Origin: Kineosporia succinea
GTDB taxonomy: Bacteria > Actinomycetota > Actinomycetes > Actinomycetales > Kineosporiaceae
DNA: 64,000 bases
Assembly: GCF_030811555.1 (NCBI RefSeq)
Contig: NZ_JAUSQZ010000001.1
Span: forward strand, 4,523,241 to 4,587,240
Direction: 5' to 3'
Numbering within the stretch: position 1 is the first letter of the stretch; every line of letters begins with the position of its first letter. This document shows, piece after piece, positions 52,529-62,697 of this stretch. The notes under the pieces are model-generated. The model was given only the letters and a program-made list of their open reading frames with translations, did not search any database and was not told where the DNA came from. Made by a program: the position numbers and the translations under genes.

Positions 52529-54312
52529 TGACAGCAGCCTTCGAGGCGTCGGACGCGGGCTACATCGCCCGTCCGGTGCCGCTGAAAAAGGGGCTCAACG
52601 CCGTCAAGTGGCTGACGAGCACCGACCACAAGGTGATCGGCAACCTCTACCTCGTCACCTCGTTCATCTTCTTCCTGCTGGGCGGCCTGATGGCCGTGCT
52701 GATCCGCCTCGAGCTCTGGGAGCCCGGGATGCAGATCGCCAGCAGCAAGGAGCAGTACAACCAGCTGTTCACCATGCACGGCACGGTGATGCTGCTGATG
52801 TTCGCGACGCCGCTGTTCGCCGGTTTCGCCAACGCGATCATGCCGCTGCAGATCGGCGCGCCCGACGTGGCGTTCCCGCGGCTGAACATGCTGTCGTACT
52901 GGCTGTACCTGTTCGGCAGCCTGATCGCGGTGGCCGGCTTCCTCACCCCGCAGGGTGCGGCCTCGTTCGGCTGGTTCGCCTACGCGCCGCTGTCGAACGC
53001 GGTCTACTCGCCCGGTCTGGGCGGTGACCTCTGGGTCTTCGGCCTGGCGATGAGCGGTCTGGGCACCATCCTCGGTGCGGTCAACTTCATCACCACGATC
53101 ATCTGCATGCGCGCACCCGGCATGACGATGTTCCGGATGGGCCTGTTCACCTGGAACATCCTGATCACCTCGATCCTGGTGATCATGGCCTTCCCGCCGC
53201 TGGCCGCCGCGCTGCTGGCGCTGGGTGCCGACCGGCGCTTCGGGGCGCAGGTGTTCGAGCCCGAGAACGGTGGCGCCATCCTCTGGCAGCACCTGTTCTG
53301 GTTCTTCGGCCACCCCGAGGTCTACATCATCGCGCTGCCGTTCTTCGGCATCGTGAGCGAGGTCCTGCCGGTCTTCAGCCGCAAGCCGATCTTCGGTTAC
53401 AAGACGCTGGTCTTCGCGACCATCACCATCGCCGCGCTGTCGGTGTCGGTGTGGGCCCACCACATGTACGTCACGGGTCAGGTCGCGCTGCCGTTCTTCG
53501 CCTTCATGACGATGCTGATCGCGGTCCCGACCGGCGTGAAGTTCTTCAACTGGGTCGGCACCCTCTGGGGCGGGTCGATCACCTTCGAGACGCCGATGGT
53601 CTTCTCCATCGGCTTCCTGGTGACCTTCCTCTTCGGTGGCCTCACCGGCGTCATCCTGAGCTCCCCGCCGCTGGACTTCCAGCTGTCCGACTCCTACTTC
53701 GTGGTGGCGCACTTCCACTACGTGGTGTTCGGCACCGTGGTGTTCGCGATGTACGCGGGCTTCTACTACTGGTGGCCCAAGCTCACCGGCAAGATGCTCG
53801 ACGACCGTCTCGGCCAGGTGCACTTCTGGATGACGTTCATCGGCTTCCACAGCACCTTCCTCATCCAGCACTGGCTGGGTGTCGAGGGCATGCCCCGCCG
53901 GTACGCCGACTACCTCCCGGAAGACGGCTTCCAGCTGTACAACCAGATCTCCACGGTCGGTTCGGTCATCCTGGCCCTGTCGGTGGTCCCGTTCGCGTGG
54001 AACATCTACAAGACGGCCAAGCACGCCCCCGACATCACGGTCGACGACCCCTGGGGTTACGCCGGCACGCTGGAGTGGGCCACGTCCTGCCCGCCGCCGC
54101 GGCACAACTTCAACTCGCTGCCGCGTATCCGGTCCGAGCGCCCCGCGTTCGACCTGCACCACCCCGAGATCGCGGCTGCCGACCACCCCACGCCGAACAA
54201 GGGCCTGCTCACGCAGATCTACGGCGAGGGTGACGTGCACGAGCGGGGTCCGGGCCTGAACGGCGACGACGAGCCGGGCAACAACGCCGGCAACCAGGGG
54301 GTGCAGAAGTGA
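52528..54312 (+). CDS. ctaD: cytochrome c oxidase subunit I
   Basis: A 594-residue heme-copper oxidase catalytic subunit with 12 membrane helices. The D-channel start (AAVLIR..; [11 protein letters not shown] with heme a ligand His), [14 protein letters not shown] with the cross-linked His-Tyr and CuB ligand, AHHMYVTG with the two CuB histidines, and [11 protein letters not shown] with the heme ligands are all intact. The C-terminal 60 residues are hydrophilic. It overlaps ctaC by one base and ctaF by four (GTGA), so the three subunits are translationally coupled. Confidence 0.98.
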   Translation: MTAAFEASDAGYIARPVPLKKGLNAVKWLTSTDHKVIGNLYLVTSFIFFLLGGLMAVLIRLELWEPGMQIASSKEQYNQLFTMHGTVMLLMFATPLFAGFANAIMPLQIGAPDVAFPRLNMLSYWLYLFGSLIAVAGFLTPQGAASFGWFAYAPLSNAVYSPGLGGDLWVFGLAMSGLGTILGAVNFITTIICMRAPGMTMFRMGLFTWNILITSILVIMAFPPLAAALLALGADRRFGAQVFEPENGGAILWQHLFWFFGHPEVYIIALPFFGIVSEVLPVFSRKPIFGYKTLVFATITIAALSVSVWAHHMYVTGQVALPFFAFMTMLIAVPTGVKFFNWVGTLWGGSITFETPMVFSIGFLVTFLFGGLTGVILSSPPLDFQLSDSYFVVAHFHYVVFGTVVFAMYAGFYYWWPKLTGKMLDDRLGQVHFWMTFIGFHSTFLIQHWLGVEGMPRRYADYLPEDGFQLYNQISTVGSVILALSVVPFAWNIYKTAKHAPDITVDDPWGYAGTLEWATSCPPPRHNFNSLPRIRSERPAFDLHHPEIAAADHPTPNKGLLTQIYGEGDVHERGPGLNGDDEPGNNAGNQGVQK

Positions 54313-54710
54313 AGATCGAGAAGTGGATTTTCATCGGCGGCACGCCGTTCTTCCTGGCCTTCGCCATCGCCTACGGCCTGGTGACCGGCTGGGACGAGCC
54401 GGTCGGCATCGCCTGCCTGTTCCTCACGGCCGGCCTGTCGATCATGATCGGTGGCTACCTGGCCTACACGGCCAAGCACATCGACGCCCGTCCCGAGGAC
54501 AACCCCTACGGCGAGATCGCCGAGGGGGCCGGTGAGCTCGGCGAGTTCGCTCCGCACTCGTGGTGGCCGCTGGCCGCCGCGGCCAGCGCCGCGATCGTGT
54601 TCGCGGGCATGGCGATCGGCTTCTGGCTGGTCGCCATCGGAGCGGTCCTGCTGTGCATCGGCCTGGTCGGCTGGGTCTACGAGTTCTACCGGGGTGAGCA
54701 CGCTCACTGA
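54309..54710 (+). CDS. ctaF: cytochrome c oxidase subunit IV (actinobacterial type)
   Basis: A 133-residue subunit with four hydrophobic helices in two pairs separated by the conserved [20 protein letters not shown]-like polar loop (residues about 59-80, including [15 protein letters not shown]). It is a non-catalytic, actinobacteria-specific subunit of the aa3 oxidase. GTG 54309 overlaps the ctaD stop by four bases. A strong terminator follows. Confidence 0.95.
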   Translation: MKIEKWIFIGGTPFFLAFAIAYGLVTGWDEPVGIACLFLTAGLSIMIGGYLAYTAKHIDARPEDNPYGEIAEGAGELGEFAPHSWWPLAAAASAAIVFAGMAIGFWLVAIGAVLLCIGLVGWVYEFYRGEHAH

Positions 54711-54725
54711 GCTGCCACCTCGCCT

Positions 54726-54767
54726 GCGGCGCCCACCTCCTCCCGTTCGGGAGGGCGTGGGCGCCGC
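54726..54767 (+). terminator. terminator of ctaCDF
   Basis: A two-part hairpin: outer stem GCGGCGCCCAC (54726-54736) with GTGGGCGCCGC (54757-54767), inner stem CCTCCC-GTTC-GGGAGG. It starts 16 bases past the ctaF stop. Confidence 0.85.
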
Positions 54768-54961
54768 GTGCGTTTGCCCCTGCACTGGTCGGCCCGGGGG
54801 ACAATTCCTGAGAATGCTTGACGAATCCCTAATGATTCGGGTGAGTCTCATGAGGTACCGATAGACTTCCTTTAGCGCAACATTGCAACCGAAGCACCGA
54901 TGGACGCGTCTTAGAACTGTTGGAACGCAGTCGGAACCTCTTCAGTCAGGTGGGTAGCGAA

Positions 54962-56179
54962 GTGAGCAGTCGTGCCGTCGTCCGGGGCCGGTCCCGCAGG
55001 GTGGGAGCGTTCGCCGCTGCCCTCGCGGCCGTGATCGCCCTGGCCGGATGCAATTCCGACGACTCCGGCACGGCCGGGTCGGGCGGCTCCGGGTCGCAGG
55101 AGACGCAGGTCGCGGCCGCGCCCGCCGAGATCACGATCACGCCCGACGACGGCACGAAGAAGGTCAAGACCGCGAAGAAGGTCAAGGTCGCGGTGGCCGA
55201 GGGCACCATCTCGGACGTGCGGGTGGCCTCGGCCACCGGTTCCAAGATCAAGGGCAGCCTTAACGCTGACAAGACCGAGTGGACCAGCAAGACCAAGCTG
55301 AAGGCCGCCACCGGCTACACGGTCGCCGTCACCGCCGCCAACACCGACGGGGTCGCCGCCGAGAAGTCCGCGTCGTTCTCCACGATCGTCCCCGACGGCC
55401 AGGTCACCGCATACACGGTGCCGGGCAACGGCTGGACCGTGGGCGTCGGCATGCCGATCGTGGTGCACCTGTCGAAGGCGGTCAGCGAGAGCAAGCGCGA
55501 CGCCGTGGTCGACGCGCTGAAGGTCGACACCGGTGACGACAAGATCGAGGGCGCCTGGGCCTGGATCGACTCGCAGCAGGTCTGGTACCGCCCGAAGGAC
55601 TACTGGCCCACCGGCACCAAGGTGAAGGTCACGGCCGACCTGACCGGCGTCGAGGTGCAGAACGGCGTCTGGGGCAAGAAGCAGAAGACCCAGTCGAAGT
55701 TCAGCATCGGCTCCGAGATGATCAGCACCGTCGACGTCGCCAAGCACACCATGACCGTGCGCAAGGACGGCAAGGTCATCAAGACCATCCCGGTCACCAC
55801 CGGCAAGGCGTCGATGGCCACGCGCAACGGCATCAAGGTGATCATGAGCCGCGAGACCGTGCACACCATGCGCTCCTCCACGGTCGGCATCCCCGAGGAC
55901 AGCGAAGACGGCTACAACATCGACGCCAAGTTCGCGATGCGCCTGACCAACAGCGGTGAGTTCATCCACGCCGCGGACTGGTCGACGGGGTCGCAGGGCC
56001 GGGCCAACGTCAGCCACGGCTGCACCGGTATGAGCGACGCGAACGCCAAGTGGCTGTTCGACCGGTCCAAGGTGGGTGACGTGGTGGTCTACAAGAACAG
56101 CACGCGCGAGATGGAGAAGATCAACGGCTACTCGATGTGGAACACGTCGTGGTCGGGGTGGCAGAAGTTCGACGCCTGA
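54962..56179 (+). CDS. L,D-transpeptidase lipoprotein (Ldt, YkuD domain)
   Basis: A 405-residue cell-wall cross-linking enzyme that forms 3-3 bonds between meso-diaminopimelate residues of peptidoglycan. The signal peptide ends in LAGC, with lipid-anchored Cys30. Two immunoglobulin-like domains (about residues 50-240, Lys/Thr/Val-rich beta strands) precede the YkuD domain, whose HxxxxxxxSHGCxGM motif (SHGCTGMSD) contains the catalytic Cys near residue 354. This matches the actinobacterial LdtMt2 layout. GTG 54962 is chosen for an AGGTGGG seven bases upstream; GTG 54950 and TTG 54920 are in frame. It interrupts the cta cluster. Confidence 0.93.
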   Translation: MSSRAVVRGRSRRVGAFAAALAAVIALAGCNSDDSGTAGSGGSGSQETQVAAAPAEITITPDDGTKKVKTAKKVKVAVAEGTISDVRVASATGSKIKGSLNADKTEWTSKTKLKAATGYTVAVTAANTDGVAAEKSASFSTIVPDGQVTAYTVPGNGWTVGVGMPIVVHLSKAVSESKRDAVVDALKVDTGDDKIEGAWAWIDSQQVWYRPKDYWPTGTKVKVTADLTGVEVQNGVWGKKQKTQSKFSIGSEMISTVDVAKHTMTVRKDGKVIKTIPVTTGKASMATRNGIKVIMSRETVHTMRSSTVGIPEDSEDGYNIDAKFAMRLTNSGEFIHAADWSTGSQGRANVSHGCTGMSDANAKWLFDRSKVGDVVVYKNSTREMEKINGYSMWNTSWSGWQKFDA

Positions 56180-56195
56180 GTCTCCAGCCGCACCA

Positions 56196-56238
56196 TGAGG
56201 GACGCCCCGGTCAGGTGACCGGGGCGTCCCTCATTTTT
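56196..56238. terminator. bidirectional rho-independent terminator, perfect 18-bp stem
   Basis: The bases 56196-56213 pair perfectly with 56216-56233 over a 2-base loop, followed by TTTTT at 56234-56238. It lies between the convergent L,D-transpeptidase gene and trpD. Its outer stem TGAGGGACGCC is the same as in the terminator at 19055. Confidence 0.95.
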
Positions 56239-56244
56239 GGTGGT

Positions 56245-57276
56245 TCAGGCGTTGGTAGCGGCGACCCAGCGCTCGAGAACACCCGCTGCGGCGCCGCTGT
56301 CGATCGATTCGGCGGCCTTCTGCACACCCTCGCTGATCTGCTTGACCAGATCCCCTTCGGAGGCGCTGGAGGCCGCCAGAGCGGCCCCCGCGTTCAGCAG
56401 CACGGCGTCGCGCACCGGCCCGGTCTTCCCGGCCAGCAGGTCACGCACCACCTGGGCGTTGTGCCGGGCGTCGCCGCCGCGCAGGTCGTCGAGCGTGGCG
56501 CGCGGCAGACCGAGGTCGGCCGGGTCGAACAGCGACTCGGTGACCGTGCCGCCGCTGACCTGCCAGATCCGCGAGGGGCCGGTGGTGGACAGCTCGTCGA
56601 GGCCGTCCTCCCCACGGAAGACGAGCGCCTCGTCGCCCCGGTCGGCCAGGACGCCGGCCATGATCGGGGCCATCCGCAGGTTCGCGCAGCCGATCGCCGA
56701 GGCGGCCGGACGCGCCGGGTTGGTGAGCGGGCCGAGGAAGTTGAACGCCGTCGGCACCTTGAGCTCGGCCCGGGTCGGGCCGGCGAACCGCAGCGCCGGG
56801 TGGAACTTCATCGCGAACAGGAAGGTGATGCCCACCTCGTCGGCCACCGCCGGCACCCGCTCGGGCGGCAGGTCGAGCCGCAGGCCCAGGGCCTCCAGCA
56901 CGTCGGCGGCCCCGGAAGACGAGGACGCGGCCCGGTTGCCGTGCTTGATCACCCGCACGCCCGTCCCGGCCGCCACCAGTGACGACATGGTCGAGATGTT
57001 GACCGTCTTGTGCATGTCGCCACCGGTGCCGACGATGTCGACGGCGGGGCCGGCGATCTCGATCGGCACCGCGTGGCGCAGCATCACCTCGACCAGCCCA
57101 CCCAGCTCCTGAACCGTCTCACCCTTGGCCCGCAGGGCGACCAGGAAGGCGGCCAGCTGTACCGGGTTCGAGCGGTCGGTCATGACCTGTTCCATCGCCC
57201 ACTCGGCCTCGTCGCGGGAGAGGTCCTGCCCGTTGACGAGCGTGGTGATCAGGTACGGCCAGCTGATGGTGGGCAT
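56245..57276 (-). CDS. trpD: anthranilate phosphoribosyltransferase
   Basis: A 343-residue enzyme of tryptophan synthesis that transfers phosphoribose from PRPP to anthranilate. [21 protein letters not shown] (PRPP loop, metal and substrate binding; residues about 79-99), [23 protein letters not shown]-type sequence after it, and [13 protein letters not shown] are diagnostic. ATG 57276 is used. The gene stands apart from other trp genes, in the position it commonly has beside ctaE/qcr in actinobacteria. It follows the receiver-like gene on the same strand by seven bases. Confidence 0.96.
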   Translation of the reverse strand: MPTISWPYLITTLVNGQDLSRDEAEWAMEQVMTDRSNPVQLAAFLVALRAKGETVQELGGLVEVMLRHAVPIEIAGPAVDIVGTGGDMHKTVNISTMSSLVAAGTGVRVIKHGNRAASSSSGAADVLEALGLRLDLPPERVPAVADEVGITFLFAMKFHPALRFAGPTRAELKVPTAFNFLGPLTNPARPAASAIGCANLRMAPIMAGVLADRGDEALVFRGEDGLDELSTTGPSRIWQVSGGTVTESLFDPADLGLPRATLDDLRGGDARHNAQVVRDLLAGKTGPVRDAVLLNAGAALAASSASEGDLVKQISEGVQKAAESIDSGAAAGVLERWVAATNA

Positions 57277-57283
57277 GCGTCGG

Positions 57284-57811
57284 TCAGCCTCTACGTCGAC
57301 GGGCGAGGACGGTGATCGCCTCGGCCAGGGCACGGGGGTCAAGGGGATGCGGCACCGCGGCGTCGGCCCGCGACCAGGTCGCCAGCCAGGCGTCCTGCGG
57401 GCGGCCGGTGAGCACGAGCACCGGCGGGCACTCGAAGATCTCGTCCTTGAGCTGACGGCACATCCCCATGCCGCCGGCCGGGGCCGCCTCACCGTCGAGG
57501 ACCAGCACGTCGAACGCACCGGAGTCGACGGCCGAGATCACGGCCGCCGGCGTGGCGCACTCCTGCCACTGCACCGGCGGGAGGTCGGAGGCCAGGCGCT
57601 TGCCGATCGCCGTGCGCACCTTGCCCCGGGTCTGGGCGTCGTGGCTGTAGACCAGCAGCGAGATGGGCCGGGGGCCGGCGACGGGGGCGTCGCCGGAGAG
57701 CCGGGCGTCCTCGTGGTCGGGGGCCTTCGGGGTCGTGGTGTGGCCCAGCGGCCCGTCGGACTGGTGCTGGGCCTGGGCAACGGCTCCGGGCCGGGTCGAG
57801 GTCGTCGTCAT
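57284..57811 (-). CDS. response regulator receiver-like protein without output domain
   Basis: A 175-residue protein. After a polar 55-residue leader, residues about 60-172 follow a CheY-like alternation of strands and helices: [38 protein letters not shown] with a plausible phospho-acceptor Asp, [14 protein letters not shown] with the Thr, then [13 protein letters not shown] where the usual lysine is Pro-His-Pro. The loss of the conserved lysine suggests a pseudo-receiver. No DNA-binding domain is present. AGGAGA seven bases before ATG 57811 sets the start. Likely co-transcribed with trpD. Confidence 0.8.
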   Translation of the reverse strand: MTTTSTRPGAVAQAQHQSDGPLGHTTTPKAPDHEDARLSGDAPVAGPRPISLLVYSHDAQTRGKVRTAIGKRLASDLPPVQWQECATPAAVISAVDSGAFDVLVLDGEAAPAGGMGMCRQLKDEIFECPPVLVLTGRPQDAWLATWSRADAAVPHPLDPRALAEAITVLARRRRG

Positions 57812-58412
57812 CGATCGTCTCCTGGATCGTCCGCATCGTCGGCAGCGGGAGGTTCGCCTGGCCCGTCCACACCCGGGGTCGGGGGAGGAGTGGCACACGA
57901 TCTGACCCTTGGCGAGTGCCTGCGTGTCGCTCGTGATCGTACCGAAGCGGAGGATCCACGCGTCACCGGCCGTCGAGGTCCCGTGACCTGGGTCCCGTGA
58001 CCCGGGGCCCTGGTCCCGGGTCCCTTGTCCCGGGTCCCTTGTCCCGGGTCCCTTGTCCCGGGTCCCTTGTCCCGGGTCCCGAAGCGCCCGGCGGGCCCGA
58101 CACGCCGGGCGAGGGAAATTTCACGTACAGAGGTGCCGAATGTCTCGGCGTGTCGGCGGAAATTGCCCTCCGAACGTGGGGTGGGGGCAACAGGAAGGCG
58201 TCAAGGGCGCCGAAGAACCCTGACGTGACGTCCCCAGACGAGCAGCTCCGTGCGATGGCTGCGGCTCAATTCCACGAAGCCCGCGAATTAGGGAACGTAG
58301 AGCTTGCGAAACCCCGTTCCACCTGCGGGAAGCTCGCTCAGGACACGGTTAGGACACGGCGCGGACCACACAAGTGCCCCCCGCCCTTCATCCGGATCGA
58401 CGTGAGGCCATA
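57812..58412. other. long upstream region of ctaE with a 14-bp repeat
   Basis: No credible gene was found in 600 bases between the divergent receiver-like gene and ctaE. It includes the array at 58018-58080 and a moderately AT-rich stretch (58110-58320). A tandem AGGACACGG pair lies at 58339-58358, and GAGG at 58404-58407 precedes the ctaE ATG. Confidence 0.55.
58018..58080. repeat. 14-bp tandem array upstream of ctaE
   Basis: Four exact copies of GGGTCCCTTGTCCC (58018-58073) and half a fifth, preceded from 57976 by degenerate GGTCCCGTGACC units. Each unit is itself partly palindromic (GGGTCCC / GGGACC-type). Confidence 0.95.
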
Positions 58413-59090
58413 ATGACGCCCGTGGCATCCGTAGCGGCAGTAGACGGCCCGGCTGGGCCGAACGTTCATGCGACTCTCAACCGACCCAACATGGTTCAGG
58501 TCGGCACGATCGTTTGGCTCAGCAGTGAGCTGATGTTCTTCGCGGGTCTCTTCGCGATGTACTTCACGATCCGTGCCGTGCAGCCCGACCTGTGGGCGGT
58601 GGAGCCGCTCAAGCTCGACATCCCCTTCTCCACGGTCAACACGATCAACCTGGTGCTGAGCTCCGTGTGGTGCCAGATGGGCGTGTTCGCCGCCGAGCGC
58701 TTCCAGCCCGGTGCCCTCGGCACCTGGTGGGCGCCCTGGACGCGGGAGCACGGCTTCCGCAACTGGGGCATGCGCGAGTGGTACCTGCTGACGTACGTCG
58801 CGGGCGCGATCTTCATCTGTGGCCAGGTGTACGAGTACACCCACCTGATCGGCGAGGGCCTGACCCTCAGCAGCTCGGGGTACGGATCGGTGTTCTACCT
58901 GACCACCGGCTTCCACGGCCTTCACGTCACGGGCGGGCTCATCGCCTTCCTGCTGATCATCGGCCGCAGTTTCGCGGCCAAGCGGTTCGGGCACGCCGAG
59001 GCCACCAGCGCGATCGTCACGTCGTACTACTGGCACTTCGTCGACGTGGTCTGGATCGGTCTCTTCTTCGTCATCTACGTCATCAAGTGA
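58413..59090 (+). CDS. ctaE: cytochrome c oxidase subunit III
   Basis: A 225-residue membrane subunit with five to six helices. [20 protein letters not shown] (helix 1 with the conserved Glu), [35 protein letters not shown] and the terminal [19 protein letters not shown] are standard. It stabilises subunit I and the proton-uptake path. ATG 58413 follows GAGG by five bases. qcrC starts 70 bases later, so ctaE leads the ctaE-qcrCAB operon. Confidence 0.97.
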   Translation: MTPVASVAAVDGPAGPNVHATLNRPNMVQVGTIVWLSSELMFFAGLFAMYFTIRAVQPDLWAVEPLKLDIPFSTVNTINLVLSSVWCQMGVFAAERFQPGALGTWWAPWTREHGFRNWGMREWYLLTYVAGAIFICGQVYEYTHLIGEGLTLSSSGYGSVFYLTTGFHGLHVTGGLIAFLLIIGRSFAAKRFGHAEATSAIVTSYYWHFVDVVWIGLFFVIYVIK

Positions 59091-59159
59091 GCCACCGGTG
59101 ACTGAGAAATCGCTGGGCGTCCCGCCCGTACGCACCCCGGAACGTAGGAGTTTCACATC

Positions 59160-59948
59160 GTGAGCGCACTCGCTGCCCGGCGGCGGCACCCGTTGGCCAC
59201 GGCACTCATCGTGCTGCTCGGCCTGCTCGTGACGGGCGTGGCCTATGCCGCCGTCATGCCCAGCACGGCGGATGCGTCGACCAGCTCGGCCTCGGCCGAC
59301 GACCTGGAGCAGGGCAAGAAGCTGTTCCTGGCCAACTGCTCCACCTGTCACGGCATCGACGCCGAGGGCCGTAACGAGGCTCCCTCGCTGATCGGTGTCG
59401 GCGCGGCCGCCGTCGACTTCCAGGTCGGCACCGGCCGGATGCCGCTGGCCGCCTCGGGCCCGCAGGCCCCCGAGGCCCCGGTGCGCCTGAACGACGAGCA
59501 GACCGCCCAGCTGTCCGCCTACGTGGCGAGCCTGGGCGCCGGCCCGTCCATCCCGACCGACGACATGATCGACCCCGCCGAGGGCGACGCGTCCAAGGGC
59601 GCCATGATCTTCCGCACCAACTGCGCCATGTGCCACAACTCGGCCGGCGCCGGCGGTGCGCTGACGAAGGGCAAGTTCGCCCCGAGTCTCGACGACGTCA
59701 GTTACAAGCACATTTACGAGGCCATGGTCAGTGGCCCGCAGTCGATGCCGGTCTTCCCGGACACCACCATCTCCCCGGAGGAGAAGCAGGACGTCATCGC
59801 CTACCTCGCGACGATCCGGGAGACCCCGAACCCGGGTGGTCTCTCCCTCGGCCGGCTCGGACCGGTCTCCGAGGGTCTCGTCGCCTGGATCGTCGGCCTG
59901 ACGGTGCTGCTCGGCTTCGCCGTGTGGCTGGGGGCCAAGTCCTCGTGA
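59160..59948 (+). CDS. qcrC: diheme cytochrome c subunit of the bc1 complex
   Basis: A 262-residue membrane-anchored cytochrome cc. An N-terminal signal-anchor helix (about residues 12-32) is followed by two heme-binding motifs, CSTCH near residue 60 and CAMCH near 158, and a C-terminal helix (about 238-258). In actinobacteria it replaces soluble cytochrome c by wiring the bc1 complex straight to CtaC. GTG 59160 follows AGGAG. Its stop overlaps the proposed qcrA start. Confidence 0.97.
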   Translation: MSALAARRRHPLATALIVLLGLLVTGVAYAAVMPSTADASTSSASADDLEQGKKLFLANCSTCHGIDAEGRNEAPSLIGVGAAAVDFQVGTGRMPLAASGPQAPEAPVRLNDEQTAQLSAYVASLGAGPSIPTDDMIDPAEGDASKGAMIFRTNCAMCHNSAGAGGALTKGKFAPSLDDVSYKHIYEAMVSGPQSMPVFPDTTISPEEKQDVIAYLATIRETPNPGGLSLGRLGPVSEGLVAWIVGLTVLLGFAVWLGAKSS

Positions 59949-61006
59949 GCAACGAAACGGGTGGGACGATGAGTACGAACGACCCGGACGACGAGGGCAA
60001 GGAGGTCGCCCGACACGAGGGCGACCTCCCCTCCAAGTTCGAGAACCCCGGCCTGCCGGCGCACCCGCACCGGCTGACCGACGTGGACCCGAAGACGGCC
60101 CGCCGGGCGGAGCGCCAAGTGGCGTTCCTGTTCCTGCTGTCGATGGTCGGCACGCTCGTGATGATCGTCGGGTACTTCGTGGTCAAGATGGACCACGACC
60201 TCGGCTTCGTCGCGTACCTCGAGCGGCTCGAGCTGTCGAACAAGGTCCTCGGCATCGGCATGGCGATCTCGCTGCTCGGCATCGGCGTCGGCGCCGTGCA
60301 CTGGGCCAAGACGCTCATGCCGGACGAGGAGAAGATCGACTACCGGCACCTGCAGCGCGGTTCCGACGAGGAGCGCACCGAGGCCGTCGAGAAGCTGGCC
60401 ACGGGTGTGGAGGAGTCCGGCTTCGCCCGGCGTCCCCTCATCCGCAACACGCTGCTCGGCGCCATGGCGCTGTTCCCGCTGCCGGGTGTGCTGCTCTTCC
60501 GCGACACCGGGCCGCTGCCCGGCCGCGACCTGGCCGAGACGTTCTGGAAGGCCGGCGACCGGCTCATGCTCGACCCGGAGGGTGGCCCGATCAAGGCCTC
60601 CGACATGGTCCTGGGCGCCGTCGCGCACATCCTCCCCGAGGGCATCGAGGAGTCCGAGCACCCGCTCAACGAGAAGGCCAAGGCCGCGGTCCTGCTGATC
60701 CGTCTCGAGGAAGACCTGCTGGCGCCGGAGTCGATCCCGGGCTCCTACGCCGGCATCGTCGCCTACTCGAAGATCTGCACCCACATGGGCTGCCCGGTGG
60801 CTCTGTACGAGCAGCGCACGCACCACCTGCTCTGCCCGTGCCACCAGTCGACCTTCGACCTCACGCAGAACTGCAAGGTCATCTTCGGCCCGGCCAAGCG
60901 CGCCCTGCCTCAGCTGGCGATCACGGTCGATGACGAGGGATATTTGGTGGCCAAGGCTCCGTTCTCCGAGCCCACCGGACCGAGTTACTGGGAGCGGTCG
61001 TCATGA
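59945..61006 (+). CDS. qcrA: Rieske iron-sulfur subunit of the bc1 complex
   Basis: A 353-residue Rieske protein of the actinobacterial type. Three membrane helices occur in the first 200 residues (AFLFLLSMVGTLVMIVGYF, then LGIGMAISLLGIGVGAV, then LGAMALFPLPGVLLF), against one in most bacteria. The cluster is bound by CTHMGC and CPCHQSTF in the C-terminal domain. GTG 59945 gives a GTGA overlap with qcrC, like the other coupled genes here; ATG 59969, eight codons in, with a GGGTGGGA before it, is an equally reasonable start. Confidence 0.95.
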   Translation: MSNETGGTMSTNDPDDEGKEVARHEGDLPSKFENPGLPAHPHRLTDVDPKTARRAERQVAFLFLLSMVGTLVMIVGYFVVKMDHDLGFVAYLERLELSNKVLGIGMAISLLGIGVGAVHWAKTLMPDEEKIDYRHLQRGSDEERTEAVEKLATGVEESGFARRPLIRNTLLGAMALFPLPGVLLFRDTGPLPGRDLAETFWKAGDRLMLDPEGGPIKASDMVLGAVAHILPEGIEESEHPLNEKAKAAVLLIRLEEDLLAPESIPGSYAGIVAYSKICTHMGCPVALYEQRTHHLLCPCHQSTFDLTQNCKVIFGPAKRALPQLAITVDDEGYLVAKAPFSEPTGPSYWERSS

Positions 61007-62670
61007 GCGAGGGCGCACTCAACAAGGCCGGTGCGACCACCGGCAACTGGCTCGACGAGCGTCTCGGCGCGTCGAAGATCGTCAACGGCTTCTCGCGCAA
61101 GATCTTCCCCGACCACTGGTCGTTCATGCTCGGTGAGATCGCGCTCTACAGCTTCGTGATCCTTCTGCTGAGTGGAACGTTCCTGACGTTCTTCTTCGTT
61201 CCCAGCGCGGCCGAGGTCGTCTACGACGGCCCGTACACCACGCTCGCGGGCCAGCACGTGTCCGAGGCGTTCGACTCGACGATGCATATCTCGTTCGAGG
61301 TCCGTGGCGGTCTGCTGATGCGGCAGATCCACCACTGGGCGGCGCTGATCTTCGTCGTCTCGATGATCGTGCACATGTTCCGGATCTTCTTCACGGGCGC
61401 GTTCCGCAAGCCCCGTGAGATGAACTGGGTCATCGGCATGATCCTGGCGATCCTCGCCGTGGTCGAGGGCTTCCTGGGCTACTCGATGCCCGACGACCTG
61501 CTCTCCGGCAACGGTCTGCGCATCGCCCAGGGCATCGTCCTCGGTATCCCGGTGGTCGGCTCGTACATCAGCTACTTCCTGTTCGCCGGGGGCTTCCCGG
61601 GCGAGGCGTTCATCCCGCGCTTCTACGTGCTGCATGTGCTGCTCATCCCGGCGATCATGCTGGCGCTGATCACGGTCCACCTGATCCTGGTGGTCGTGCA
61701 CAAGCACACGCAGTACCCCGGCCCGGGCCGGACGAACAGCAACGTGGTCGGCTTCCCGCTGTTCCCGATCTACACGGCCAAGGCCGGTGGCTTCTTCTTC
61801 ATCGTGTTCGGTGTCACCGCCCTGATGGGCGCGCTGTTCACCATCAACGCGATCTGGGTCTACGGGCCCTACGACCCGTCACCGATCGGTGCCGGCGCCC
61901 AGCCCGACTTCTACATGGGCTTCCTCGACGGCGCCGTCCGGATCATGCCCGGGTTCGTGGAGTTCGAGATATGGGGCCATACGGTCTCGCCGAACATCTT
62001 CCTGCCCACGCTGGTGCTGCCGGGTCTGCTCGTGACGCCCGCGCTGCTCTACCCGTGGATCGAGGCGTGGGTCACCGGTGACAAGCGCGAGCACCACCTG
62101 CTCGACCGCCCGCGCAACGCCCCGACCCGTACCGCGCTCGGTGTCATGGCGATCACGACGTACACCCTGCTGTGGATCAGTGGTGGTAACGACGTCATCG
62201 CGACGCACCTGCACCTGTCGATCAACGACATCACGTACTTCCTGCGTGGTGCCGTGTTCATCGTGCCGGCGCTGGCCTACGTGATCACCAAGCGGATCTG
62301 CCTGGGTCTGCAGCGCAAGGACCGCGAGAAGGTCCTGCACGGCCGGGAGACCGGCCGGGTGTTCCGGACCGAGGAGGGCGAGGTCTTCGAGCTCCACGCC
62401 CCGCTCTCGGCCACGGACCGCTGGCTGCTCGTCGGCTTCGAGTCGCCGGAGCCCGCCCAGGCCCTCTCGGCCACGGACTCCTCCGGTGTCCGGCGCCCGG
62501 GCGGTCGTCTGGAGAAGGTGCGTCAGAAGATCAGCAAGTTCTACTTCGAGGACCGGGTGGCCCCGGTGACCCCGGCCGAGCTGGCCGAGGCCCACCACCA
62601 CGGGCACCACGAAGAGATCTCGGCCAGCGGTGGTGGCGACGACAGCCACGCCGTGGGTGCGGGGCACTGA
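61003..62670 (+). CDS. qcrB: cytochrome b subunit of the bc1 complex
   Basis: A 555-residue quinol-oxidising cytochrome b. Heme-binding histidine pairs lie in the helices around RQIHHWAALIFVVSMIVHMFR-type sequence (residues about 106-126) and HVLLIPAIMLALITVHLILV. The quinol site motif PDDLLSGNG and the PxxW-like ANNAP region typical of the family follow. The soluble 120-residue C-terminal extension ending in HHHGHHEE is characteristic of actinobacterial QcrB. ATG 61003 overlaps the qcrA stop by four bases. It is the last gene of ctaE-qcrCAB. Confidence 0.97.
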   Translation: MSEGALNKAGATTGNWLDERLGASKIVNGFSRKIFPDHWSFMLGEIALYSFVILLLSGTFLTFFFVPSAAEVVYDGPYTTLAGQHVSEAFDSTMHISFEVRGGLLMRQIHHWAALIFVVSMIVHMFRIFFTGAFRKPREMNWVIGMILAILAVVEGFLGYSMPDDLLSGNGLRIAQGIVLGIPVVGSYISYFLFAGGFPGEAFIPRFYVLHVLLIPAIMLALITVHLILVVVHKHTQYPGPGRTNSNVVGFPLFPIYTAKAGGFFFIVFGVTALMGALFTINAIWVYGPYDPSPIGAGAQPDFYMGFLDGAVRIMPGFVEFEIWGHTVSPNIFLPTLVLPGLLVTPALLYPWIEAWVTGDKREHHLLDRPRNAPTRTALGVMAITTYTLLWISGGNDVIATHLHLSINDITYFLRGAVFIVPALAYVITKRICLGLQRKDREKVLHGRETGRVFRTEEGEVFELHAPLSATDRWLLVGFESPEPAQALSATDSSGVRRPGGRLEKVRQKISKFYFEDRVAPVTPAELAEAHHHGHHEEISASGGGDDSHAVGAGH

Positions 62671-62697
62671 TCACCTGAGCCGTTCCGGCTGAGCCTT

